Source: Chryseobacterium sp. SORGH_AS_0447
GTDB lineage: Bacteria; Bacteroidota; Bacteroidia; Flavobacteriales; Weeksellaceae
Assembly (NCBI RefSeq): GCF_030818695.1
Contig: NZ_JAUTAR010000001.1
Coordinates: 986,501 to 1,050,500, forward strand
DNA: 64,000 bases
Reading direction: 5' to 3'
Made by a program: the position numbers and the translations under genes
The notes under the pieces: generated by a model
Database searches by the model: none
Told to the model about the DNA's origin: nothing
The model's input: the letters and a program-made list of their open reading frames with translations, nothing else
In this document: piece by piece, positions 56,722 through 64,000 of the stretch
Numbering within the stretch: the first letter of the stretch is position 1
How the letters are laid out: each line of letters opens with the position of its first letter

Positions 56722-57114
56722 ATGGAAAAAAGAACAATTGACCCTTGGGTATGGGGTAAAAACACGAACTCAGCACAAGCTGTAGAAGTAAAGAATGCAG
56801 AAGGAACGCTTTACTGTTCAGGACAGGTTGCATTAGATGAAAATGGTGTTCCCAGTAGTGCGGATATGAGAAGCCAACTTATACAAACTATTGCTAATTT
56901 AGAACAACTCATCAGTGAATCTGGTTATGAATGTAAAAATATTGTTAGATTAAATGTGTACACAACCAACACTAATGATTTTTTCAACACTTGTATGGAT
57001 GTTTATGTGCCATTTCTTATGAAATATGGAATACAACAAGCTACAACTTTACTGGAAGTGAAAGGACTTTTTGCAACTTTGACAGTTGAGCTTGAAGCAA
57101 CGGTTGTAAAGTAG
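56722..57114 (+). CDS. Rid (YjgF/YER057c) family protein
   Basis: 130 residues. The fold is recognisable from TLYCSGQVALDENGVPSSADMRSQ, QTIANLEQLISESGYECKNIVRLNVYTTN and the end TTLLEVKGLFATLTVELEATV. The catalytic Arg of true RidA is not evident in the final block (KGLFATLTVE instead of a PRGA-type motif with Arg), so imine deaminase activity is uncertain. Regulated probably by the upstream WYL protein. Confidence 0.88.
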   Translation: MEKRTIDPWVWGKNTNSAQAVEVKNAEGTLYCSGQVALDENGVPSSADMRSQLIQTIANLEQLISESGYECKNIVRLNVYTTNTNDFFNTCMDVYVPFLMKYGIQQATTLLEVKGLFATLTVELEATVVK

Positions 57115-57289
57115 TTGCTTTAAGTTTAGATTGAGAAAATCATAGAAATCAAATGTCATTCAACTATTTAAAGTTAAGTGACTTTTTTATGAAAGAATAA
57201 TTTGATTCGACTAAAGTTTGAGACTTAAAATGTGGAATTTATCTTTTAGGAGTAATATTTGTTTTAATAAACCCTAAAACTAAAAAATA

Positions 57290-57598
57290 ATGAAAAGTAA
57301 ATACTATGTTATTGTACGTTTTGAAATAGAAAGTAAGGATTTCGAAATCCTTTACTCGCTTATTAAAAGCTTTTTTAAAAAAGAAGTAAGTATAACTCCA
57401 GGCTTTCTATCTTCTCGTATTCTTAGCAACGAAGATAAATCCAAGATCGTTAACTACGCAATCTGGGAGTCGAAAGAGGCATTTGAAAAGTTTGCTGAAG
57501 AAACTGTCTCACAACCCGAAATTTCAAAAAAAATTGCATTGTTTAATCCGAGTAGAGAAACTTTTTTTGAAGTGGATTATTTTAACAATCCATATTAA
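57290..57598 (+). CDS. Antibiotic-biosynthesis-monooxygenase (ABM) fold protein
   Basis: 102 residues with the dimeric alpha-beta barrel pattern of ABM proteins: KYYVIVRFEIESKDFEILYSL, VSITPGFLSSRILSNED, VNYAIWESKEAFEKFAEE. Such proteins oxidise aromatic substrates or degrade haem, but no substrate can be assigned. Its stop lies next to the boundary motif at 57600. Confidence 0.75.
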   Translation: MKSKYYVIVRFEIESKDFEILYSLIKSFFKKEVSITPGFLSSRILSNEDKSKIVNYAIWESKEAFEKFAEETVSQPEISKKIALFNPSRETFFEVDYFNNPY

Positions 57599-57599
57599 A

Positions 57600-57617
57600 T
57601 AATCACAAACGATTATA
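57600..57617 (+). repeat. Boundary motif, site 8
   Basis: TAATCACAAACGATTATA, a shorter variant directly after the ABM gene stop. Confidence 0.55.
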
Positions 57618-57736
57618 TTTTAAATTCTTTTTCTGAAAACAAATATCAAATATATTGATTATGTAATGTATATAATTTAATTTTTAAGAGATATAATATT
57701 GAAGAAAAAAAATTGTTTAGATTACAGATAATATTT

Positions 57737-57756
57737 AAGTCTCACAAAACTATTCG
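57737..57756 (+). repeat. Boundary motif, site 9
   Basis: AAGTCTCACAAAACTATTCG, ending exactly at the next ATG (57757). Confidence 0.7.
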
Positions 57757-57987
57757 ATGAAAAATAAAAAGCTACTCTATATAACATCTTTTCTATTCTT
57801 AATAGTGTTTCTTTTGTGTTTTATTTTAATACAGATAGAAGTGAGAAATGTATATATTGATATTATTTACTCAGCGGTTATCTTATCAACTATGGTTACT
57901 ATTGTAGCTTTATTTTTTAATCTAATACTAAATCTAATAGATAAATCTAAAAAAATGATCAAATGCAAGAAAAGCAAATACTTATAG
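57757..57987 (+). CDS. Small two-helix membrane protein
   Basis: 76 residues: two hydrophobic helices (about 6-27 and 35-60) and a lysine-rich C-terminus (KSKKMIKCKKSKYL). The ATG abuts the boundary motif, so no ribosome site lies between motif and gene other than the motif itself. Overlaps the next frame by 25 bp. Unknown function. Confidence 0.5.
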   Translation: MKNKKLLYITSFLFLIVFLLCFILIQIEVRNVYIDIIYSAVILSTMVTIVALFFNLILNLIDKSKKMIKCKKSKYL

Positions 57988-58166
57988 ATTATTTATCTCA
58001 AATTGGATTTTCAAATGAAAGTGCAACACTTTATGTAAATAGTTTATTAAAGAATCCGGAAGAATCTACAGGGCTTAAAATTGCAGCAATTCTAAATATT
58101 ATAAAGTTTACTCTAAAGCTAAATACACCTGAACTCAAAACTTTAGAGTTAACGATTATCTTGTAA
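57963..58166 (+). CDS. Short hypothetical protein ending inside a repeat
   Basis: 67 residues, helical (ILIDYLSQIGFSNESATLYV, GLKIAAILNIIKFTLKLN). The last codons and the stop come from the repeat starting at 58149 (GTTAACGATTATCTTGTAA), so the C-terminus is supplied by the repeat. Possibly a small membrane-associated partner of the preceding gene. Confidence 0.45.
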   Translation: MQEKQILIDYLSQIGFSNESATLYVNSLLKNPEESTGLKIAAILNIIKFTLKLNTPELKTLELTIIL

Positions 58167-58200
58167 AAATTAACCGGGATAAAATTAATCAGCTGATTCG
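58149..58200 (+). repeat. Long repeat, left part only (site 10)
   Basis: Begins TTAACGATTATCTTG and continues GTAAAAATTAACCGGGATAA, then AATTAATCAGCTG. It matches the left block of the copies at 52063 and 53885; the rest is lost. Confidence 0.6.
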
Positions 58201-58311
58201 CCAGCAAAATAAAATTTAATTTTAGCCGTATAAATGACTTTACGAATATCATATTGTTTTGATTGACGCAATATGTAAATGTGGCAATCACTAGCAATAT
58301 AATAAGACCAT

Positions 58312-58572
58312 ATGCAAATTAGAAAAGACACACCAGTTAAACTAAAAACTTTTTTAGGTACGGTGAAATCTTCAAAGAAAGTTGAAGAACGAGAAAATTA
58401 TTGGAAATTAATCGGAGAACGAGGAAAAGTTATAGACGATACCGAAATTAATGATGGAAGAGTTCTAGTCTTATTTAGTAAAAATCTCAATGAATTCAAG
58501 GTTGAAAATCATAATCCTATCAAAAATTCTTTGTGGATTAAAAAGTCAGATTTGGAATTAGATCATTATTAA
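58312..58572 (+). CDS. Hypothetical SH3-like small protein
   Basis: 86 residues, unassigned. The strand-rich pattern (WKLIGERGKVIDDTEINDGR, VLVLFSKNLNEF, NSLWIKKSDLELDHY) suggests a small SH3-like barrel. It is the last plus-strand gene before the final motif copy and fills its cassette. Confidence 0.55.
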   Translation: MQIRKDTPVKLKTFLGTVKSSKKVEERENYWKLIGERGKVIDDTEINDGRVLVLFSKNLNEFKVENHNPIKNSLWIKKSDLELDHY

Positions 58573-58636
58573 ATATATGTTGCTGAAATAGAATTTACTG
58601 TACATTTATAAGGCATATTTGTCGCTAATTCGAGAT

Positions 58637-58656
58637 CGTCTCACAAAACGATTGCT
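58637..58656 (+). repeat. Boundary motif, site 11 (last)
   Basis: CGTCTCACAAAACGATTGCT, right edge of the array. A hairpin AGGCTGA/TCAGCCT (58671-58689) follows. Confidence 0.75.
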
Positions 58657-58742
58657 ATTAATAGTAATACAGGCTGAGTAAATCAGCCTGCTTATTTATT
58701 CATTAAAAATTCTTGGAGAAAATAGCTATTTCATCTGCTTTA

Positions 58743-59483
58743 TTACTTCTGCAAAAATACCATGTCGCCGTTTCGATTATAGACCATTATTTTAGCGATA
58801 AAATCTGCCCGCTCTTTTCCCTGAATCATTTCTATGATCTGAAGCGCAACATCAATTCCGGAAGTGATACCTGATCCGGTAATATATTTTCCATCATTTA
58901 CGAACCTTACATTCTCTTTTACTTCTATCCCTTTAATCCCCTTCAGAGCAGAAATAGCGGCCGGATGCGTGGTGGCCTGCCTATTGTTGAGAAGACCCAC
59001 ATCAGCTAAGTATAAACTTCCTGTACATATGGATCCTGTCATTTTGGTATTTTTATTCTGAGTAATCATCCATTTATTTAAGGATGAATTGGTAATTGCA
59101 AGGTTACGTACAATATCCGGAGCGGCTCCCGGTACAAGCAAAATGTCTGTCTGCGGTGCGTCTTCGATGGAATATTGTGCTTTTATCTGCAAAATCTCTG
59201 ATTCAGTCTTGATATTTCTGTCCGGTGTAGCAGAGATCAGGAAGATTTCAAAATTTCCACCCATCCGGTTCGCTTTGACGAAAACATCCAGGGGGCCACT
59301 GAGATCCTGTGCTTCTACTCCCTCATAGGCCAGGAATCCTACTTTTATTTTTTTCCCTTCTTCGAAATTCAGTTCTGTCTTTCCGGAACCCTGGGCACTG
59401 ATATGGATTGATATCATCAGAGATGACAATAATAAGACGATTGTTTTAATTTCTAGTAATTTGTTCAGACTTTTTAAAAACAT
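58743..59483 (-). CDS. Secreted DJ-1/PfpI family protein
   Basis: 246 residues with a signal peptide (cleavage near HISAQ). DJ-1/PfpI domain: VGFLAYEGVEAQDLSGPLDVF, TDILLVPGAAPDIV and the nucleophile elbow TGSICTGSLYLADVGLLNNR with catalytic Cys, then ATTHPAA and GSGITSGIDVALQII. The nearest group is the isonitrile-hydratase/AraC-associated amidotransferase-like type. An AraC regulator is encoded upstream on the same strand. Confidence 0.9.
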   Translation of the reverse strand: MFLKSLNKLLEIKTIVLLLSSLMISIHISAQGSGKTELNFEEGKKIKVGFLAYEGVEAQDLSGPLDVFVKANRMGGNFEIFLISATPDRNIKTESEILQIKAQYSIEDAPQTDILLVPGAAPDIVRNLAITNSSLNKWMITQNKNTKMTGSICTGSLYLADVGLLNNRQATTHPAAISALKGIKGIEVKENVRFVNDGKYITGSGITSGIDVALQIIEMIQGKERADFIAKIMVYNRNGDMVFLQK

Positions 59484-59632
59484 GATAAAGATTTATTAAT
59501 ACTTCCACAAATTTAGAAGCCTGGGCAAAAATTCACATTATACTTTTGCCGCGTTTTATTGTACTTTTAAAGCAGTGAACTTAGAAAAAATAATAAGGAA
59601 AGAAGTGATCAGACGTGCTTCAAATTTTATTT

Positions 59633-60475
59633 TTAAAGCATTTCTATTCGGAATGCCTGCGGTGTTTTACCGGTAAATTTTTTAAAGAATCTGTTAAAAT
59701 AGCTATCGGTTTCAAAACCCAGCTCCCATGCTACTTCCTTCACAGTAACATCAGACCAGTACAGAAGTCTTTTTGCTTCTATTAACAATCTTTGATCAAT
59801 CATTTCTTTCGGAGTATTACAGCCTGCCTTTTTTACGGTCTGTGTAAGAACTGCCGGTGTAATATTCAATGCATCGGCATAAAATTTCACCTGATGATTA
59901 TCTCTATAATGCTTTTTTAAAAGCTTTTGAAAATCTTTAAAAACATCTTTATTCCCGGCATCTTTTAAATCAGAATTTTCAATCAATTTTGCACATTTGA
60001 TAAGCAGTATATCCAACAGGCATTTAATGACTTCCGGATCCTTATCAGGCATTTTATAGTTTTGAATGATTAACTTTATATACTGGTCAAGATCATCCAT
60101 ATTACCGTCAGAAAGCTTTAAAGAAGTTTGGGTAAAAACAGTTTCCGTATGTAATCTTAATTTTTTATCCTGTCCATATAAAAATTCAGGAGAGAAAGCC
60201 ATTGAAACGATCTTGCAATCTTTGAGATCGGTATGGATATGTATTTGTTCTACATTTAGGATTAAGATTGCCGGTGCGTGGATAAGATCATAGGTTACAT
60301 CTACAAAATCAGGAACCTGGCCTTCGTAAAGAAAGCTAAGGCAATAATAATTGTGCCTGTGAGGACTGGTACTAGCTGGACGCGAAGGCTCTTTAAGGTC
60401 TTTACAATATAGAAAGAAATGATCCTGACCTTCTTTTGTAAAGTCAATATCGTATTGAGGAATTTTTATATTCAT
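59633..60475 (-). CDS. AraC-family transcriptional regulator
   Basis: 280 residues. The C-terminal double helix-turn-helix is clear (VKFYADALNITPAVLTQTVK, LIEAKRLLYWSDVTVKEVAWELGFETDSYFNRFFKKFTGKTPQAFR), with a cupin-like N-terminal ligand domain. It probably controls the DJ-1/PfpI gene 149 bp downstream. Length is normal. Confidence 0.92.
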   Translation of the reverse strand: MNIKIPQYDIDFTKEGQDHFFLYCKDLKEPSRPASTSPHRHNYYCLSFLYEGQVPDFVDVTYDLIHAPAILILNVEQIHIHTDLKDCKIVSMAFSPEFLYGQDKKLRLHTETVFTQTSLKLSDGNMDDLDQYIKLIIQNYKMPDKDPEVIKCLLDILLIKCAKLIENSDLKDAGNKDVFKDFQKLLKKHYRDNHQVKFYADALNITPAVLTQTVKKAGCNTPKEMIDQRLLIEAKRLLYWSDVTVKEVAWELGFETDSYFNRFFKKFTGKTPQAFRIEML

Positions 60476-60747
60476 GGAAAATTAATTGGTCATAATACAG
60501 TTGTATTTTCTTCAGTGATGGATAGAATATTAATTTCAAATATTCCAAAGTGATTTGCAATTTTAGTATAGTCTCCTAAGTTAAGATAATTTTAATGAGA
60601 TTTACGATCTGATGTCTGCCTTTCGATTAATAAATATCTGTGATCTATTTGTTTATAACCATAGAAAATAATTTCAGGTAATACCTATATGTTATCGGTT
60701 GCCTGATTTAATATATATATATATATATATATATATTATTTTCTGAT
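60476..60747. other. Gap with an AT dinucleotide run
   Basis: 272 bp without a gene. (AT)13 lies at 60711-60736. Confidence 0.6.
60711..60736. repeat. (AT)13 dinucleotide repeat
   Basis: 26 bp of pure AT repeat, directly after a decayed gene. Confidence 0.9.
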
Positions 60748-61123
60748 TTAAGTTTGTTTTATCAATATTCTTACAAAATTTCTCCAAACTTTTACTATTT
60801 CTTTAAAATCTGCTGTAGGTATTGTGCCACCTGGTACAATATTAGGGTTTGCATTATATTTATCGACATCATGATAAAATTTAGTATCAGAATAACCTAT
60901 TCGTATCATTTGTAATCCTTGTGTAGGAATAAAAAATCGTGTGATTGTGGGGTGGCAGCAAGTCTAAGATCAATTGCTGTTAATAGATCGTCACAGCTAG
61001 TTATACTTCTAAATTCAAAAAGAATAGCATTTAAAGATGGTCTAATCGAAGATATGAATTTAAATCCGTATTATGAATTTTTTTAATTCCAAAGCTTATT
61101 TGATAGTCTGTTATAATACTCAT
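60748..61123 (-). pseudogene. Decayed hypothetical gene
   Basis: Reads MSIITDYQISFGIKKNS, a stop, then FKFISSIRPSLNAILFEF and LLTAIDLRLAATPQSHD. After a shift in a T run near 60930 it continues FFIPTQGLQMIRIGYSDTKF, YHDVDKYNANPNIVPGG and DFKEIVKVWRNFVRI to TAA. The text is clearly once-coding. Family not recognised. Confidence 0.6.
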
Positions 61124-61128
61124 AATTT

Positions 61129-61300
61129 TTATATAATTTTTGGCCAACATGTTACTATTGCATTATGATAATCTAGATTTGCACCACCATTTCCTTCTCT
61201 AATACAACTAACCACCTCTTGATTATCACTCGTAATTCCTTTGTATTTATTAGCTTCCCAATATAAAAAATTATTAGGTAGAAAATAATCTCAAAAATGA
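61129..61300 (-). pseudogene. C-terminal remnant of a second gene
   Basis: In one frame LPNNFLYWEANKYKGITSDN, then EVVSCIREGNGGANLDYHNA to IVTCWPKII and stop. It ends just before the start of the gene above, like an operon partner. The upstream part is lost. Confidence 0.5.
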
Positions 61301-61348
61301 ATGCTTTTTCTACAATCGAAGTGGCAATTAATTGGCATCTAAAAATAA

Positions 61349-61380
61349 AAAACCTGTAAATTATCAATTTACAGGTTTTT
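61349..61380. terminator. Hairpin with T tail
   Basis: AAAACCTGTAAATT/AATTTACAGGTTTT, nearly perfect, T-rich on both sides, next to the tRNA-like scar. Confidence 0.8.
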
Positions 61381-61382
61381 AT

Positions 61383-61404
61383 GTGGAGTTGGAGGATGTC
61401 GAAT
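61383..61404 (-). other. tRNA/tmRNA 3'-end-like segment, probable attachment-site scar
   Basis: GTGGAGTTGGAGGATGTCGA on plus resembles the complement of a tRNA or tmRNA acceptor and T-loop end (TTCGA...TCCAACTCCAC). No complete tRNA surrounds it. Integrases often leave such a copy at the edge of an island. Confidence 0.5.
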
Positions 61405-61436
61405 GATTTCTGATTATCAATTTGTTGTGTTTAAAT

Positions 61437-61547
61437 TTAAACTTTGCTACCACCTTTGCTACCACCAAATAAGTGAAAAAATATTGAAAGACCAGCAAAT
61501 CTTGAATTCAATTTTTCGTAGTGCCAATCTTGTAGAACACGTATAGT
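61437..61547 (-). pseudogene. Short open stretch ending GGSKGGSKV
   Basis: Reads TIRVLQDWHYEKLNSRFAGL, then SIFFHLFGGSKGGSKV and stop. A GGSKGGSKV end next to a tRNA-like scar recalls sequences around Bacteroidota tyrosine integrase genes, but no integrase domain is present. Weak call. Confidence 0.3.
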
Positions 61548-61600
61548 TTAAATTTAAATGATTGATTAAAAAATCATAAAGTTTTTAATGAAAAGTTATT

Positions 61601-64000
61601 TTAAATATCCATCAAATGAATAGTTTCATTATAGTTAGTTCTCAATAAAGATTCAACATACATTTTACTCCAAAATGGATGTATTATTAAAGTAGATTTT
61701 CCTTCAGCTGACTCTATACTGTATAAATTGTTTCTTCTAACCAATCTACTTGAATATTTATTCGCAATTAATTTTCCGAGATAATCATCAAAAAAATGGT
61801 GCCAATAATTTTGACTGTAATTAAGGTTTACTAAATTATTATTACTTAATTGAGCTAGATCTAATGCGAATCTCCAATTCAACATAAAATGGTGATTCTG
61901 ATTATAATATTCTCTTAAACAATCGTAACATGACGTGAAGCAATCATTACTATGTGATTCTTTTAGAAGGCTATTGAAAATATTACCGTCTGGAAGTAGG
62001 TTATTTATAAAAACCTTTTGTGATATTTCGGGATCTGATTTTCCATTCAGATAATTTGTATAACCAGCTCCGTTGTCTGCTGTTTCTACAATAAATATTT
62101 CATGAGAATTTGTATCAGGAGAAATTCTGTAGCCAAGATTAAATTCGGAATTTTCAATATCTAACTCCTCGCAAATGGATTTTCGAACCAAATATCCCCA
62201 TGAAAGAAAGATTGCCTTTTGATAAATATCCTTTGGATTTAGATCAAGCTCGGAAGGAATTTCTATAAGTTGTAAAGCTAAAACTCCTGTTTTTTGGGTT
62301 GCTAATAAGGCATAGTTATCTTCATTATCAACTTGAGTTTTTATATCCGCTAATAGATCTTTTACAACCCACCTTTGTGTATTTCTGATATTACCCAACT
62401 TAAATAGATCTCCATTGTTATCATTTATTTGATGGACAATACCTTCATCAGGAATAATGTTCGAAGAAATTAAAATATTATTTATTGATTCTTTACAATT
62501 GAGATTAGAATTTGGATCTAAGCATACTTCACCAGCTCTCGAATTGAATTCAAATCTACCATCAAAATCTTTGAAGGGGACAGTTTCATCTACACAATAT
62601 CCTTTTGGAGAAATAACTTTTAGATCTTCTAATACATTTTTACATTGAATACACTTACCATTTATTGGTTTCTCAGAATAAATTGTTTTACAATCAATAC
62701 ATCGACTAACTCCAATTCTTATACTATGTGATAAATCATCTTCAACAACCGAATTAAACTTTGTCTTATATGACACTATCCCTACACTTTTTAAGATACG
62801 CTTGTCTTTAACAATCTCACTACCTGGTGCAAATTCGGAAATTGATAAACTTAGATTTCTAGAGACTGTATTTTCCGCAGGTAATTTATTTGGCTTTTTT
62901 TCATATAGGGATCTAACCTGTGTTGGGAAACCAAACATTGGTAAAATCCCTGCATTTGCTAGTTTTTCACTTAAATCTTCTTGAGGAAAATCGATCTCAT
63001 TACTACAAATATTATCTATTTTTTCCGGAAGTGTTTTGATAAAGTTTTCATAAATTTCTTTTGAAGTATACGGAATTTTTGACCCCTCTATAAAAAAAGT
63101 AATGACTTCTAGAATGCTATTTTCATTTTTCGATATATACTCTGTTATTTTTGTGTTGTTATTCTTCCAATCCCAATCTTTACCGAAATTACCGTGAACA
63201 TTGCTGGATCTTACATCCAACTCTTTAAACGCACGATGTAAAACTTCTTTATTAATAAATCTCAAAAGGATTTGTTCTCTACTCATCTCTAAATACGGAT
63301 CTGATGGGGTAGACGAAACCATTCTGTGTGACTCGTTGTAGTGTGTCTGATCATGAGAATTTCCTTTTGCGATTGTCAATGCGATTGAAACAGGACTACC
63401 CCGACGCCCAGCTCTTCCTACTCGTTGTTGATAATTGAATCTTTGAGGTGGAACATTTCCCATCATAACTGCGGTTAACGATCCAATATCTACACCAGCT
63501 TCCATAGTAGTTGTTACACTTAGTAAATCGATTTCTTCAACTAATTTATTTTCAGATTTTAAAAATCTGCCTTGAAATAGTCTTTGTCGCCGTCTTCCTT
63601 CATTTGAGTCAGTTTGTCCAGATAGTTCTTCACAATGAAGTCTCCTGTAATCATAATCAATGTCACTTACTAAATGTAAGTAGTAGTTCCTGTCTAAAAT
63701 ATTTTTTATTTCAAATGATTCAGCTTTAATTAATGTATTATTACAACAGTTAGTACAAACATTTTCAAAATTAATAAGTTGGATGTTATTACAAGTAGTA
63801 CATCTAAATGTAACTGTAGATTCATTATTTAGGACAAAATTCAAGTTTTGCCCGGTTAAAACAAAATTATCTAATCTATTCAATTTGTTATCCTTTAGTA
63901 ATTCTAAAAAATCAGATTTAAACGGATTTTTATAACCATTGAATTTTAAACAAGCTCTCGCATATTTCCAAACTTTTTGTGGTAAGGATGTAAAGTTAGA
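61601..64000 (-). CDS. Large DEAD/DEAH-type helicase with DUF1998-type C-terminus (DruE-like), 5' partial
   Basis: At least 799 residues; the frame stays open to the window edge, so the N-terminal ATPase half is missing from view. A zinc ribbon ([18 protein letters not shown]) is followed by the helicase C domain: [34 protein letters not shown] and motif [19 protein letters not shown] second ribbon ([17 protein letters not shown]) and a DUF1998-type end follow ([32 protein letters not shown]). Helicase plus DUF1998 in one very long protein is the layout of Druantia DruE; MrfA/YprA-type helicases share it but are shorter. The apparent Met at 63883 is an internal TTG. Confidence 0.85.
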   Translation of the reverse strand, partial: SNFTSLPQKVWKYARACLKFNGYKNPFKSDFLELLKDNKLNRLDNFVLTGQNLNFVLNNESTVTFRCTTCNNIQLINFENVCTNCCNNTLIKAESFEIKNILDRNYYLHLVSDIDYDYRRLHCEELSGQTDSNEGRRRQRLFQGRFLKSENKLVEEIDLLSVTTTMEAGVDIGSLTAVMMGNVPPQRFNYQQRVGRAGRRGSPVSIALTIAKGNSHDQTHYNESHRMVSSTPSDPYLEMSREQILLRFINKEVLHRAFKELDVRSSNVHGNFGKDWDWKNNNTKITEYISKNENSILEVITFFIEGSKIPYTSKEIYENFIKTLPEKIDNICSNEIDFPQEDLSEKLANAGILPMFGFPTQVRSLYEKKPNKLPAENTVSRNLSLSISEFAPGSEIVKDKRILKSVGIVSYKTKFNSVVEDDLSHSIRIGVSRCIDCKTIYSEKPINGKCIQCKNVLEDLKVISPKGYCVDETVPFKDFDGRFEFNSRAGEVCLDPNSNLNCKESINNILISSNIIPDEGIVHQINDNNGDLFKLGNIRNTQRWVVKDLLADIKTQVDNEDNYALLATQKTGVLALQLIEIPSELDLNPKDIYQKAIFLSWGYLVRKSICEELDIENSEFNLGYRISPDTNSHEIFIVETADNGAGYTNYLNGKSDPEISQKVFINNLLPDGNIFNSLLKESHSNDCFTSCYDCLREYYNQNHHFMLNWRFALDLAQLSNNNLVNLNYSQNYWHHFFDDYLGKLIANKYSSRLVRRNNLYSIESAEGKSTLIIHPFWSKMYVESLLRTNYNETIHLMDI

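Noticed and set aside
49865..58743. CRISPR array
   Set aside because: The repeats are irregularly spaced (about 0.1-1.3 kb), divergent, and separated by genes rather than uniform spacers.
49865..58743. Canonical integron
   Set aside because: No IntI in the window, and the boundary motif lacks a strict GTTRRRY/RYYYAAC core, so only integron-like is claimed.
60711..60736. (AT)13 as a phase-variation switch
   Set aside because: It does not lie in an intact gene or at a visible promoter.
61173..61367. 64-residue minus-strand frame
   Set aside because: The neighbouring frame reads as better protein text (a C-terminal remnant), and this frame crosses a terminator hairpin.

Overview
The window looks like a chromosomal segment of a low-GC Flavobacteriia member, most likely Chryseobacterium or a close relative in the Weeksellaceae. 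I infer this from the gene content and from promoter style. The content includes ribosomal protein THX, the rnc / IPExxxVDY / pyk operon, the rlmD / DUF6452 / DUF6048 cluster, and type IX secretion (T9SS) C-terminal sorting domains. Many starts have the Bacteroidota promoter form TTTG-N17-22-TAnnTTTG. The species call rests on recall and was not computed.

Positions 1-48.9 kb are mostly ordinary core genome. A minus-strand block holds the NHEJ pair ku-ligD, flanked by two similar small membrane proteins, then aspS. An XRE/DUF2975 membrane-regulator pair and a frameshifted MATE exporter follow. Next come THX, DUF937, DUF2480, lpxB, a small lipoprotein island, comEC, the sdhCAB operon for complex II, a thioredoxin-fold lipoprotein that lacks its CXXC motif, and rlmD with DUF6452 and DUF6048. 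Three secreted T9SS metalloproteases occupy 24.3-36.3 kb; the last is a 2146-residue modular protein with repeated FN3 and GEVED-type domains. Then come the ruvB-paiB-MBL-coaE operon (minus), histidine-degradation genes hutI and hutG, a frameshifted aldehyde dehydrogenase, and the minus-strand operon acpP-fabF-rnc-IPExxxVDY-pyk.

Positions 49.5-58.7 kb are AT-rich, accessory and patchy. Small single genes or gene pairs are separated by a recurring motif, RTCTCACAAAACGATT, or by a longer repeat of about 200 bp carrying it. The genes include a DUF4932-like protease, an SDR/HxlR pair, a WYL regulator with a Rid protein, an ABM-fold protein and several unknowns. One cassette of about 440 bp occurs twice, and its two copies diverge exactly at the motif. 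A decayed serine recombinase lies at the left edge. This looks like an integron-like or otherwise modular cassette array, and it is the best candidate here for an undescribed system. No integron integrase is visible.

Positions 58.7-64 kb carry a DJ-1/PfpI protein with its AraC regulator, then decayed gene remnants and a sequence resembling a tRNA/tmRNA 3' end (probable attachment-site scar). The window closes on a large helicase with a DUF1998-type C-terminus that runs off the right edge; it most resembles Druantia DruE.

Several breaks (MATE, aldehyde dehydrogenase, recombinase, the 60.7-61.1 kb remnant) are single-base changes, most in short homopolymers. Sequencing error must be excluded before these are called pseudogenes.
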